From WRGT01 sp942493035 (GTDB taxonomy: Bacteria; Spirochaetota; UBA4802; UBA5550): a DNA stretch of 64,000 bases. Below the pieces are notes generated by a model that saw only the letters and a list, made by a program, of their open reading frames with translations, did not search any database and was not told the origin of the DNA. Every line of letters begins with the position of its first letter. Position 1 is the stretch's first letter. The stretch lies in NCBI GenBank assembly GCA_942493035.1, contig OW818666.1, positions 4,216,001 to 4,280,000 on the forward strand, in the 5' to 3' direction. Position numbers and translations under genes: made by a program. Of the stretch, positions 44,701 to 53,889 are shown piece by piece.

Positions 44701-44749
44701 TTGACTTCTTTCTGTCAAATCGGTATCATGGAATTGATTAATATTGACA
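44701..44749 (+). promoter_or_regulatory. Sigma70-type promoter(s) for the DUF1566/DUF4185 operon
   Basis: TTGACT at 44701-44706 and TATCAT at 44724-44729 have an exact 17-base spacer, close to consensus. A second perfect -35 box, TTGACA at 44744-44749, lies just downstream with only a poor -10 (around AACTAT). The first gene begins at 44793. An AT-rich stretch upstream (about 44620-44690) could act as an UP element. Confidence 0.6.
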
Positions 44750-44792
44750 TCTTAATAAGAACGTAAACTATTGCAGCAACAGGCTTGAATAT

Positions 44793-45563
44793 ATGAAATT
44801 AATAAGAATAATAATACTACTCACCGCAATTGCACCGTTTATGTCTTTGCTATCCGGATGTTATAATGATTCGTTCCTTGATGCAGTAAAAGAGGAGGAG
44901 GACTTTATCGCGCCTTTTGATGTGGTGCTGACTGATGACGATGCAGCGTTGCGAACGACTTATTTCCCTATACCTGACGTAAATACCAGCGGCAATTATA
45001 CTGTAAATCCTGATACAAGTGGCAATTCTACTCCTGCAGCTGATGGTTCTGATAATGTAGTGATGGATAATACAACCGGTCTTATGTGGACAAGGTGTAC
45101 AGCTAAAGATAAGGATACAATGGATAAGAAGGCCATGTGTAATGATAGTCATGATAAAATGGAGTGGATTTATGCCGTTGAGTTATGTAAGATTAAAATG
45201 AATGGTCTTAAGTATCATGGATACGAAGATTGGAGACTACCGCGTGTTTCTGAGCTAATGAGTATTGTAAGTTATAAGAATTCTGTAACAGCTGATCCTG
45301 CTATTAATATAACGGCTTTTCCCGGAACAATTAATTCTATTGATGAAGGGTATTGGACATTTACTTCGAAGCTGTTTATAGGGGATTATTATGAAACAAT
45401 TGATCATGGGTGGATTGTTTATTTCAAACAATCTGCTCCGGGATTTCAATCCGGAGCAGCTTTGACAAATAATGTGGATTTTAAAAAGAAACTGAAGGAT
45501 GATCTTTCCTTTGAAAAACAGTATGTCAGATGTGTTAGAGGGGGAATAAAAGATCCAAAATGA
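44793..45563 (+). CDS. DUF1566 (Lcl C-terminal domain) lipoprotein
   Basis: 256 residues. A lipoprotein signal ends in L-L-S-G-C with Cys at about 23. An acidic, Thr/Asn/Ser-rich linker with T-S-G-N units follows. The DUF1566 domain begins at about residue 85 (V-M-D-N-T-T-G-L-M-W-T-R-C), with W-R-L-P-R-V-S-E-L-M-S-I and closing Y-V-R-C-V-R-G-G. This domain is frequent in spirochaete and legionella surface proteins; its role is unknown. The ribosome-binding site is weak. It overlaps the next, related gene by four bases. Confidence 0.85.
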   Translation: MKLIRIIILLTAIAPFMSLLSGCYNDSFLDAVKEEEDFIAPFDVVLTDDDAALRTTYFPIPDVNTSGNYTVNPDTSGNSTPAADGSDNVVMDNTTGLMWTRCTAKDKDTMDKKAMCNDSHDKMEWIYAVELCKIKMNGLKYHGYEDWRLPRVSELMSIVSYKNSVTADPAINITAFPGTINSIDEGYWTFTSKLFIGDYYETIDHGWIVYFKQSAPGFQSGAALTNNVDFKKKLKDDLSFEKQYVRCVRGGIKDPK

Positions 45564-46162
45564 AGAAAATAATAGTCTTTTTAATAGTTCTTTCTACCGT
45601 TCCCCTTTTAAGTGAAAAGGTTTACAGGGTTTTATCCAGAGGCTCTGTTCTTGATAAAAGTACCGGACTGGTCTGGACTAGATGTCCATTATCATTACTG
45701 GATAAGCCGATTTATGACTTTAACTGTAAAGGTGATAAAAAAATATATACCTGGACTGAAGCAAAAGATGTCTGCTCAAATCTTGTTCATGATGGTCGAT
45801 CAGATTGGAGACTTCCGACAATTAGAGAGCTGCAGAGTATTGTTTATTATCATCATAAGCCCACGGAAGGAAGTGATTTCAGTCAGGCATTTGAGCGGGT
45901 TTTTCCTAATGCAGTAACTCAGGAAGATATCAGTAAGGATTACCTTAATTTTTTTGGAACAGATGTTTATTGTTTATATGAGACCTGTTATCAGCATTAC
46001 TGGAGTTCAACCACATTGGAGGGATTTACTGATTTGATATGGGGTGTAAATTTCTATACCGGAGTAGTTCAATGGGATAGTTTTTATTACAAGGATTTTT
46101 GGGGTACTATTCATTATGATAAACCGAAAAAAAAGGCTGTCCGCTGTGTAGCCGGGCCTTAA
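45560..46162 (+). CDS. DUF1566 (Lcl C-terminal domain) secreted protein
   Basis: 200 residues, signal peptide (I-I-V-F-L-I-V-L-S-T-V-P-L-L-S) without a lipobox. It is a single DUF1566 domain: V-L-D-K-S-T-G-L-V-W-T-R-C, D-W-R-L-P-T-I-R-E-L-Q-S-I and A-V-R-C-V-A-G. It carries an even number of Cys, compatible with disulfides. It starts within the stop region of the previous gene (ATGA), so the two are translationally coupled. They look like a duplicated pair that has since diverged. Function unknown. Confidence 0.83.
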   Translation: MKKIIVFLIVLSTVPLLSEKVYRVLSRGSVLDKSTGLVWTRCPLSLLDKPIYDFNCKGDKKIYTWTEAKDVCSNLVHDGRSDWRLPTIRELQSIVYYHHKPTEGSDFSQAFERVFPNAVTQEDISKDYLNFFGTDVYCLYETCYQHYWSSTTLEGFTDLIWGVNFYTGVVQWDSFYYKDFWGTIHYDKPKKKAVRCVAGP

Positions 46163-46168
46163 ACAGCT

Positions 46169-47263
46169 ATGAGAATAATAATTTTTCAGCTTTCAATCTA
46201 TCTTCGTTTAGTACTAACTCTTCTTCTTTTTATTCTTTCATCCTGCACACATAATCCTGAAGTAATCGAGTATGGAATCTTTGCTCCATCAAGACTTGAT
46301 ACAGTTGTAGGACAGGATGGCGTCTGTTCGATTAAATTCAGTGATGAGATTACTCTCTGGACATTTGCAGATACTATAACCGGCAGGTGGAAGAGCGAAA
46401 AAGGGCGTATTGTCGGTGATAAAAACGATGCATTCATGGATGGTATGCTCTCCAACTCCATTGCCTGGAGTGACCGGATAACTGAAGAAAACTACAGAGA
46501 TATAAAATTTAATTTTTATAAGAAGAATGATAAACCAGCTGAGTTTATTAAATATAATAAAAATGAAAATCCGAATAAACACAGATTCTGGGCCCTCGAT
46601 GGTTTTCGTATAGGGAGCAAAGTCTATGTCTACTATCTTCATGTGTATGTTCCTGATCACACAAAATTCCTTGATTTTGAAGTTTTATATGTCGGGCTGG
46701 CGCGATGGGATATTCCACAGGGCTGGAAACCTGGTGATAAAATTGATTTCAGAAGGCTGGGCCCTGTATTTGGAAAAGGAACACCGTTTTTCGGAGCTGC
46801 TGTTATGGAGAGGGATGGATATATTTATCTCGCCGGGCATTTTAAAAAGAGTAATCTGGAATTTCCTTTATCGGTTGCAAGGGTTAAATCCGGGGATATT
46901 GAAATCAGCAGTGCATACCGTTTTTTATCACAGAACGGAGAGTGGGTCAGTGGTATAAAAAATGCCGGCAGCTTTATCGGTGATGTTTCCGGCGAGTGTT
47001 CTCTCTCTTTTAATGATTATCTGAAGGAGTATGTTATTATTTATTCAAAAGTATTTACCGGTGAAGTGAGCATGGTCCGATTCAAGAATTTTGGTGAATT
47101 AGCCTCTGCAGAGAAAACCGTTATTCATAAGGTGAAGAAATCCGGACCAACTGCAATGTGGCCATATTCAGGGAAGGAGATCTTCAGTTCAGGAAGGAGT
47201 CTTTTTCTGATTTATATTGATCCTCAGAGGTATCAGCCCCTGCTTGTAGAGGTAAGATTCTAA
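46169..47263 (+). CDS. DUF4185-like beta-propeller lipoprotein
   Basis: 364 residues with a lipoprotein signal (L-L-F-I-L-S-S-C-T). The segments S-D-E-I-T-L-W-T-F-A-D-T, N-K-H-R-F-W-A-L-D-G-F and F-G-A-A-V-M-E-R-D-G-Y-I-Y-L are like the repeated blades of DUF4185/glycoside-hydrolase-like five-bladed propellers. No catalytic residues can be assigned by eye. It follows the DUF1566 pair by six bases, so the three cell-envelope proteins are probably made together. The family call is moderate and the function unknown. Confidence 0.6.
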   Translation: MRIIIFQLSIYLRLVLTLLLFILSSCTHNPEVIEYGIFAPSRLDTVVGQDGVCSIKFSDEITLWTFADTITGRWKSEKGRIVGDKNDAFMDGMLSNSIAWSDRITEENYRDIKFNFYKKNDKPAEFIKYNKNENPNKHRFWALDGFRIGSKVYVYYLHVYVPDHTKFLDFEVLYVGLARWDIPQGWKPGDKIDFRRLGPVFGKGTPFFGAAVMERDGYIYLAGHFKKSNLEFPLSVARVKSGDIEISSAYRFLSQNGEWVSGIKNAGSFIGDVSGECSLSFNDYLKEYVIIYSKVFTGEVSMVRFKNFGELASAEKTVIHKVKKSGPTAMWPYSGKEIFSSGRSLFLIYIDPQRYQPLLVEVRF

Positions 47264-47290
47264 GCCCCGTTATTTGATTTTTGCGGAAGA

Positions 47291-50020
47291 TTATTCTATA
47301 TCGATAATCAGCATCGTAGCATCATCCTCAAGACCACACTGTTTATAGTTTGCTGATAAATTGTATATTGTATTAAATATTTTATCAAGGAGATCATCGG
47401 GAGAGATTGTCTTATTATTTTTAATTGTTTTTTCGAGTATCTTTTCATTTATCAGATTACCATCAACATCTCTCTCTTCAACCAGGCCGTCGGTAAAGAA
47501 CACCAGTCTCTCTCCCTTCTTCAGATCGATAGTCATATTTCTGTATTTTTCATCGGGATTTAATCCGATAAGTTTTCCTTTAATAGTAAGTTCACGAAGA
47601 TCTCCAGTTTCTCTGTTCTGAATGTACATGGGCCAGTGTGCGGCATTTGAAAATGTCATTTTCATCTCCTGCATATCTATAAATGCATAAAATGCAGTGA
47701 TAAATCTTCCGTAGATATGGTCTATGAGAGAGGCATTTAATTTTTCTAGCAGCGCCGCGGGATTGGTCAATGAATCGTGAGACATGTAATAGGCTATTTT
47801 TACCATGGAACTGATAAGCGCTGCCGGAACTCCATGACCGGTAACATCGGCTATAAGTACTCCGATTCTTCTATCGTCAAGATGAAGGAAATCATAAAAG
47901 TCACCGCCGATCTCTGTCATCGGTTCATATCTGGCATGAATAGATAGACCCTTTATCTGAGGCAGAGAGTGAGGGAGTATCGCCAGCTGAATTTTTTTTG
48001 CAATTTCAAGTTCCTGTTTTACTGCAATGAATTTACTCTGCTCTTCAACGGCTTTCTTCAGTGATATATAACTTTTTACTCTTGTAAGGAGGACCTCTTT
48101 GTCAAAGGGTTTGGTGATGTAATCATTAGCTCCAAGGCTGATACCTGTAATAATATCCTGATTTGTATTTTTTGCAGTTAGCATTATTATCGGAAGTTCA
48201 TGTGCTGTGAATTTCTCTCTTACCTGTCTGCATACATCGTAACCTGAAACTATCGGCATCATAACATCAAGGAGAATGATATCGTAGTTCTCTCCCGATT
48301 CTATGCTCCGGAGTGCATCTTCTCCGCCGGTAAATGATGTGACAGCATAACCCTCTTTTGACAGCTGGTGTACAAGAAGCTGGAGGTTGATTATATCATC
48401 ATCAACAATCATAACTCTTGCACCGGTTGTGATGTCGGCATTTATATTCTGGATAAGATCTATTTTTGTGCTGAGCACGGCATACTTGTCTATTGTTGTG
48501 ATATTATTTCCGGATGAAGGTTTTTCAGTCAGCTGCATTGTAAAGGTGAATACTGATCCTTTACCGCGAACAGATCCAAAGCTGATTTTTCCTCCGTGAA
48601 GTTCAACCAGATCCTTCGTAAGTGAAAGACCTATTCCTATTCCACCGTACTTTCGCGAAGTTGATCCGTCGGACTGGACAAATGAGTCAAAAATCATTTC
48701 CTGTTTATCTTCAGGAATTCCTATTCCAGTGTCTGAAATTTCAATCGAACATTCACCGGTTTGAAGTTGAGATGCATTTATGTTAATGGACCCCTCTTCA
48801 GTAAACTTAACGGCATTACCGGCAAGATTAAGGAGTATCTGCTGAAGCCGCTCTTCATCAGCCAGAACAAAAAAATCTCCAGGTTTAATATTGTTTATCA
48901 GTGTTAACTTTTTACCAAGGGCAAGGGGTCTTAGCATTGAAGCAACTGTTTCAGTCATTGAGCCCAGATCTATGGCAGTTTTTTTAAGCTTCAGACCGCT
49001 GCTTTTAAGTTCGGAGAAATCTATAATATCATTTACAAGTTTTGAAAGGCGTCTTCCGCTCTCCATAATCATTGAAAGAATCTGTCTTGAATTGCTGTTC
49101 ATCTCTCCGCAAGTCCCTTCCATGAGCGATTCGGTCAATCTAATAATACCATGTACGGGAGTTTTTAATTCATGAGATGTATTTGCGAGAAATTCATCTT
49201 TGAGCTTGTCCATTTTTTTCAGGTCTTCATTGGCCTGTTCCAGTTCGGTAATTTTAAGATTTATCATCGCAGCCATGTTGTTGAATGATGAGGCGAGTTT
49301 TCCAATCTCATCACGCTGCTTTATCATAACATTATGTGTATAGTTACCCGCTTCAATTTCCTTTGCGCCGTCGGTGAGTTTTATCACAGGTCTTGAGATA
49401 TACTCTCCGAAGATAAAAGCAAAGATGATTACTGTGATTATAAGAATTATCAATGCAATGTTGATATAAAGTCTAAGGGCTGTAATATGTTCAAGGGCTT
49501 TTGATTTGCTGACAATCATTCTTGCCAGACAGAACGGAGGCTGACCTGGAAGATTGGCCGCAGAAATAAATTCAATGTATGATTCGCCAAGAGTAAATTC
49601 TCTAAAACTGTTATTTACATACATCATTTTTTTTATTTCATCGGGGCTTACTTTTGATCCGGGATAATCAAAAATTCCGGTGGAATTTTTTTCTTTAATA
49701 GATGCGAGAATAATACCGTTCTTTTCCGGATTTGATGATAAGAGAATTGCATCCGCATAAACAAGCCCCCCTTCCATAAGAGGTTCGAGCATCGATGCCA
49801 TATCCTTTATGTCAACACCCGATGACTGTATATCGCCGCCGTTCATCATGAGTATATTTAGAACGGATTTAGCCAGTATTTTACTGTTTGTTTTGCTCTG
49901 ATTAATGGTATAGCTGAGAGTTTCAGATTCAAGTTTCTGAATCAGAAAGCTGAAAAAGGGTGTCATAAGTATTGCTGTAAAAAGGATGAATATAAGAATC
50001 AGCTTGTATTTAATCTTCAT
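47291..50020 (-). CDS. Sensor kinase-receiver-SpoIIE phosphatase fusion
   Basis: 909 residues. Membrane helices at about 8-28 and 183-206 enclose a small periplasmic sensor. HAMP (207-260) is followed by HisKA (N-T-S-H-E-L-K-T-P), HATPase (N-L-A-G-N-A-V-K-F, D-T-G-I-G-I-P, Y-G-G-I-G-I-G-L-S) and a receiver with Asp in I-L-L-D-V-M-M-P (about 535-655). The C-terminal PP2C/SpoIIE phosphatase has G-G-D-F-Y-D-F, D-V-T-G-H-G-V-P-A and F-F-T-D-G-L-V-E-E. Such phosphatases reverse anti-sigma-factor-antagonist phosphorylation. A single protein thus joins sensing, phosphotransfer and partner-switch output. It lies four bases after the barrel/TPR gene. Confidence 0.93.
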   Translation of the reverse strand: MKIKYKLILIFILFTAILMTPFFSFLIQKLESETLSYTINQSKTNSKILAKSVLNILMMNGGDIQSSGVDIKDMASMLEPLMEGGLVYADAILLSSNPEKNGIILASIKEKNSTGIFDYPGSKVSPDEIKKMMYVNNSFREFTLGESYIEFISAANLPGQPPFCLARMIVSKSKALEHITALRLYINIALIILIITVIIFAFIFGEYISRPVIKLTDGAKEIEAGNYTHNVMIKQRDEIGKLASSFNNMAAMINLKITELEQANEDLKKMDKLKDEFLANTSHELKTPVHGIIRLTESLMEGTCGEMNSNSRQILSMIMESGRRLSKLVNDIIDFSELKSSGLKLKKTAIDLGSMTETVASMLRPLALGKKLTLINNIKPGDFFVLADEERLQQILLNLAGNAVKFTEEGSININASQLQTGECSIEISDTGIGIPEDKQEMIFDSFVQSDGSTSRKYGGIGIGLSLTKDLVELHGGKISFGSVRGKGSVFTFTMQLTEKPSSGNNITTIDKYAVLSTKIDLIQNINADITTGARVMIVDDDIINLQLLVHQLSKEGYAVTSFTGGEDALRSIESGENYDIILLDVMMPIVSGYDVCRQVREKFTAHELPIIMLTAKNTNQDIITGISLGANDYITKPFDKEVLLTRVKSYISLKKAVEEQSKFIAVKQELEIAKKIQLAILPHSLPQIKGLSIHARYEPMTEIGGDFYDFLHLDDRRIGVLIADVTGHGVPAALISSMVKIAYYMSHDSLTNPAALLEKLNASLIDHIYGRFITAFYAFIDMQEMKMTFSNAAHWPMYIQNRETGDLRELTIKGKLIGLNPDEKYRNMTIDLKKGERLVFFTDGLVEERDVDGNLINEKILEKTIKNNKTISPDDLLDKIFNTIYNLSANYKQCGLEDDATMLIIDIE

Positions 50021-50023
50021 CCG

Positions 50024-51088
50024 TTATCGTCCCTGAAGCGATTCAATTGCTTTCTGTCTTTTAATCGCTCTCGGGAGATATATATTGGCATTCTGATTTT
50101 CGGGGTCAACCAGCAGGATCTTTTCCATCAGGTCAACGCATCCTTTATAATTTTTATTATCATAAAGTTCTATACCTTCGGTCTCCCAGGTTTGAATGTT
50201 TACCTTAAGAGTTTTTCTCTGGTTGAGGAGTTTAAGTTCGCAATCTTTTATATAGGCCGAGCATCCTTCGAGGTGCGGTATTGCTTTGAGATAGTTCTGC
50301 TGTTCAATGAGCGCATCAGCTGTTGCCAGATTCTGTTCAATCTCTTCGATCCGCTTCATATAATAATCAAGTCCCGGATAATTCTTATCGATGCTGTAAA
50401 GTTCATGGAGTAAAGATTTTGCGTCATTAAAGTTCTTCTTTTTAAACTCTGCAAGTCCCTGATTGAACATAGTTAATTTTTTTTCAGCTTTTGTATTCCG
50501 GACAATTTCATTGGTGTACGCATTATAGTTATATGTGAGACCTGCAGTCAGGTTTACCGAAGATAATTTTTCTTCGGATAATTTCGTTATACGGTAATCG
50601 GCAAGTATGCATAGTCCAAGTCCGCGTCCAAGATATGTCATGGCACCTGCATTAAATGAAATACCCGGCTTTACGGTCTGCTCATTTCTTTCAGTGTTTT
50701 CAGTATTTAATCTGGAGTATATACCATGGATATCAATCCCGCCCATGAGGTCCATGTAGCTGAATAATGAGTAAAACAGACCGGCTCCACCGAGCAGGTC
50801 GAACTGCTTTATAGTTGAATTGCTGTTTGACAGCAGGTCATACCCGCTATAGGATAATCCCCCTTTAAAATAAGTGTTGCCTGTAAATAAGGGGAAGTTG
50901 TAATATGTATTGAACCGTGCGGTAAATCCATTATCGAAATATTCTTCATAAAATCCGTCGATATAAGAGGGCCCGCCGGATATAATATAAGTGAAACCGG
51001 AATGATTATTCTCTGAATATAATGCTTTTGCAGGCAGAATAAAAATTGAGAATATCAGAATAATAATATATTGTATTTTATATTTCAT
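50024..51088 (-). CDS. Outer-membrane barrel-like protein with TPR C-terminus
   Basis: 354 residues. After a signal peptide (I-I-L-I-F-S-I-F-I-L-P-A-K-A), residues 30-190 show alternating beta-strand patterns rich in Gly, Tyr and Phe (small barrel). Residues about 205-350 are helical with TPR-like units (Y-D-N-K-N-Y-K-G-C-V-D-L-M-E-K-I-L-L-V-D-P). It is co-transcribed with the downstream sensor fusion (gap three bases). It may sense or anchor something at the envelope for that sensor, which is inference. Not a named family that I recognise. Confidence 0.65.
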   Translation of the reverse strand: MKYKIQYIIILIFSIFILPAKALYSENNHSGFTYIISGGPSYIDGFYEEYFDNGFTARFNTYYNFPLFTGNTYFKGGLSYSGYDLLSNSNSTIKQFDLLGGAGLFYSLFSYMDLMGGIDIHGIYSRLNTENTERNEQTVKPGISFNAGAMTYLGRGLGLCILADYRITKLSEEKLSSVNLTAGLTYNYNAYTNEIVRNTKAEKKLTMFNQGLAEFKKKNFNDAKSLLHELYSIDKNYPGLDYYMKRIEEIEQNLATADALIEQQNYLKAIPHLEGCSAYIKDCELKLLNQRKTLKVNIQTWETEGIELYDNKNYKGCVDLMEKILLVDPENQNANIYLPRAIKRQKAIESLQGR

Positions 51089-51169
51089 AGTGTAAATTTA
51101 TCATTATTTAATTCTAATTAGATGGGGCATTTATTTCAACTAAAAAAGCCGGTATGGCGAATATTTTAA

Positions 51170-51255
51170 GTAAGTATTCATAAGCTGGTGGTAAAATTGT
51201 TCTTCGCCGCGCGAGAGGCACGGCGATAATAGACCGCCGGTTTATCAGTAATTAC
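51170..51255. repeat. Family D palindromic element, copy 4
   Basis: 86 bp with the outer arms GTAAGTATTCATAAGCTGGT and CCGCCGGTTTATCAGTAATTAC, an inner TTCGCCGCGC..GCACGGCGA stem, and mismatches. It lies in the divergent gap between the barrel/TPR gene and the 486-residue gene, close to the start of the latter. Confidence 0.65.
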
Positions 51256-51291
51256 TATTTTAACGTGCGTTATGGGGTAAAGAGAAGGGTG

Positions 51292-52752
51292 ATGAAGTAT
51301 AAAAAAATATTAGTGATGCTTATACTGATTACATCGGGAATTTTCTCAGAGGTTAATGGTGAACCGGGGATACAGGGTAATTTTGTAATATTCCCCTCTT
51401 ATACCGGTAACTCTCTGTATGATGAGATTCTAAGAGCGAGCGAATCTGCGGTTCTGGATACATGTTCTGCAGCCGGACGGTTGATCCCTGTGGAATATAA
51501 TTATAAAAAAGCTGCTATTGAAAAGAGTGAGGGTTCAGACCGCGAGAGTCTTTATCGAAACACAGCGGTTTATCTGAAAGCCGATCTGTATGCGGTGTTA
51601 ACATCATATGATGAAAATGGCGACTATGTTTTAAAAATAAATATTATTCCTCTCAATGATAAATATGAGAGCTTCAGATATGAAAAAATTATAAGATCGC
51701 GTGTTCCGGAAAACCTTCCTCTTAAAGCTGCCCGTGACTTTGCCTATTTTTTAAAGGGGAGAACTCTTGTATCGTCTGTAGTTAAAATTATTGATAATGA
51801 TTCTGCGGTTATTAACTCCGGTCAATGGCATGGTCTTGAAGCGGGGGAATATTCTTCTTCAACGGGAAATATCTCTATAACAAATATTTCAAGATATACT
51901 GCTGTAGTTCATGGCAGGGAGTTTAAAGAGGGTGAATCATTTGAGATAAAACATCTCCCCTCACTTGATAAGTATATTAGAAAAATTGAATACCAGATAA
52001 GAGAGAATACGGTAAAACTTTACGGTACTGATGAAATTCTTAATAAGAGAAGCAGCAGCGTCAAGGAGTCGATAAAGGGAACCTGTGTAATCAATCAGGG
52101 TGCTAATTTTTGTCTCCCTGGATACGGTTCATTTTTATCCGTTGAATTTATGGGGATAGAGAAGAGTGAGGCCGATTATGCCGGCGTCTTTCTAGCGGCA
52201 TCACTCACCTCTGTTCATCTTGGAGTTGTTCCTGTACTTACGGATTTTAAAGTTAATTTTTTCCCCTGGATTAAAGATTCTGGAAGAACCGCGCAGATGG
52301 AGAGGCTTAACTATTTTATGTGGGGATCTCTTCCTCTGACTTTTGCGGCTTCATTCTACAGTCAGCTTGCGTATAACTATAGAGAAAAGAATATGCTCCC
52401 TCCACAGTTTGCAGATCATGATACTTCAGCGGCAGTAGTCTCAATTTTTGTACCGGGCGGCGGAATGTTCTATAAAGGTTACAGGTGGTCAGGCTGGGGG
52501 ATTTATATCGGTGAGATGTCAATGGCCGGTTATGCCGTGTACACAGAAGACAGGAGAGAGCGGAACATGCTGTTAGGTTCTCTCGCTGCTGTTAAATGTG
52601 CAGAAATTATGCTCTCTTACTTTATATCGCCATCGTATGCTTTTTACAATCGGGAAGTTTCATCGGCGGGGGATATCGATTTTTCCATAGGCTTCAATGA
52701 AAATTTCAGAGGTAAGGGTGAGGTTACTGCTTCTCTCTCTTACCGCTACTGA
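51292..52752 (+). CDS. Hypothetical exported/envelope protein, 486 aa
   Basis: Not recognised. ATG 51292 gives a signal peptide (K-K-I-L-V-M-L-I-L-I-T-S-G-I-F-S); a GTG at 51265 is the upstream alternative. Residues about 35-160 resemble the periplasmic lipoprotein/curli-type alpha-beta fold that builds a score over I-V-P-L/N-D-K. Residues 290-470 contain short hydrophobic stretches (F-L-A-A-S-L-T-S-V-H-L-G-V-V-P-V; A-A-V-V-S-I-F-V-P-G-G-G-M-F-Y-K-G). This second part may be a DUF5683-like membrane region. It overlaps the convergent next gene by 29 bases. Confidence 0.6.
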   Translation: MKYKKILVMLILITSGIFSEVNGEPGIQGNFVIFPSYTGNSLYDEILRASESAVLDTCSAAGRLIPVEYNYKKAAIEKSEGSDRESLYRNTAVYLKADLYAVLTSYDENGDYVLKINIIPLNDKYESFRYEKIIRSRVPENLPLKAARDFAYFLKGRTLVSSVVKIIDNDSAVINSGQWHGLEAGEYSSSTGNISITNISRYTAVVHGREFKEGESFEIKHLPSLDKYIRKIEYQIRENTVKLYGTDEILNKRSSSVKESIKGTCVINQGANFCLPGYGSFLSVEFMGIEKSEADYAGVFLAASLTSVHLGVVPVLTDFKVNFFPWIKDSGRTAQMERLNYFMWGSLPLTFAASFYSQLAYNYREKNMLPPQFADHDTSAAVVSIFVPGGGMFYKGYRWSGWGIYIGEMSMAGYAVYTEDRRERNMLLGSLAAVKCAEIMLSYFISPSYAFYNREVSSAGDIDFSIGFNENFRGKGEVTASLSYRY

Positions 52753-53836
52753 TTCGGTTTCCTGAAAAAAAGAAAACCGCAAGGAATACCGTATATGCTG
52801 CAATTGCCGGGATAATAAGTTCCGGTATAAACTTTGCGAATGGTGCAAGTATCAGTATCACACCCCAGTGGTAATAGATCGCTTTTTTTGTTTTAAGTGT
52901 TATGGGGAAATCATCCCATCGGATAATAACCATCATCCCCGTAAGGTTCCATCCGTAGAGTGAGTAAAAAGCGTGCATTCTGAGTATAATTTTTCCATAG
53001 AGTTCGTCATAGGCAGCATGTTTTAGAATAATATATAGAATTCCAGTAACAGCAGTTGCCATTAGAAAATAGATTGCCGAGACCAGAAAATATTTCTGCT
53101 GCATTTTTTTCCCGTATTTAAAAAAGACTGCAAAAATAAAAAGTACTGTAAGAAAAAGAAAAGATGAGATGAAGACTTCCCCTGGAAAAAATTTCATCAG
53201 GATGAAGATGAAAAATATAATTACACCGGCATTTATAGACCAGAACATAATGTGTTCTGCGGTTAAAATTATTCTGTTCCTGTTGTCTTCAATTATTCCA
53301 AAGATTATCGACATTGTTATCAGTGATACTGGAAATGAAAAACCGAGGAAGAAAACATCCAGTGTGAGTTTTTCAAAATAAAAGAGTTTAAAATATGTAT
53401 CATTTAGAATTACAAATGATGAAAGAAGAAGAGCCAGCACAAGGCATAAAAGCGATGCGTGATGAAACTTCTCGGATGCCGGTGACTCTCTTCTGAAAAA
53501 AATCATGGGGAAGAATGAGAATCGTTTTATCCTGTAAGACTCAACGACCAGAGCGAGAATTACAGCTATAGCCGCGGCAGGGATATATAATTTCATAAAC
53601 GCGAGAACTGCGTAGATAATGCTGATTATAAAAAACAGGATTGTTTTAGCTGAGGGTTTTTTTCTCCCTTCGGTTAAATAGAGAATTGTAAATCCTCCGC
53701 TTGTAAGATTAAAAAGAAATATATGCAGCCTTTCAAAATTCATCTGAAAGTAAAAATCCAGAAATCCGAATATGAAGGCTGCTGTCATTGCAGCAAATAG
53801 TGATATTCTGAAAAAAAGCTGTTTGCTCAATATCAT
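52724..53836 (-). CDS. Hypothetical polytopic membrane protein, 370 aa
   Basis: Ten or so membrane helices spread evenly over the sequence, with short loops and a basic C-terminus (S-S-G-K-R-E-K-Q). No transporter signature that I know. Charged residues are few and no catalytic motif stands out. It overlaps the convergent 486-residue gene at the 3' end. The start has only a weak ribosome-binding site. Possibly a sensor-like membrane domain or a transporter; unknown. Confidence 0.6.
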   Translation of the reverse strand: MILSKQLFFRISLFAAMTAAFIFGFLDFYFQMNFERLHIFLFNLTSGGFTILYLTEGRKKPSAKTILFFIISIIYAVLAFMKLYIPAAAIAVILALVVESYRIKRFSFFPMIFFRRESPASEKFHHASLLCLVLALLLSSFVILNDTYFKLFYFEKLTLDVFFLGFSFPVSLITMSIIFGIIEDNRNRIILTAEHIMFWSINAGVIIFFIFILMKFFPGEVFISSFLFLTVLFIFAVFFKYGKKMQQKYFLVSAIYFLMATAVTGILYIILKHAAYDELYGKIILRMHAFYSLYGWNLTGMMVIIRWDDFPITLKTKKAIYYHWGVILILAPFAKFIPELIIPAIAAYTVFLAVFFFSGNRISSGKREKQ

Positions 53837-53856
53837 TCTATAATCCTGTTTATTAA

Positions 53857-53879
53857 CCCCGGCGCTTAGACTGCCGGGG
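53857..53879. terminator. GC hairpin after the aminopeptidase gene
   Basis: CCCCGGC pairs with GCCGGGG across a nine-base loop, ten bases past the stop of the M18 aminopeptidase gene on the minus strand and before the next minus-strand gene. No T-run follows, so it is at best a weak terminator or mRNA-stabilising hairpin. Confidence 0.4.
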
Positions 53880-53889
53880 AATTATATTT

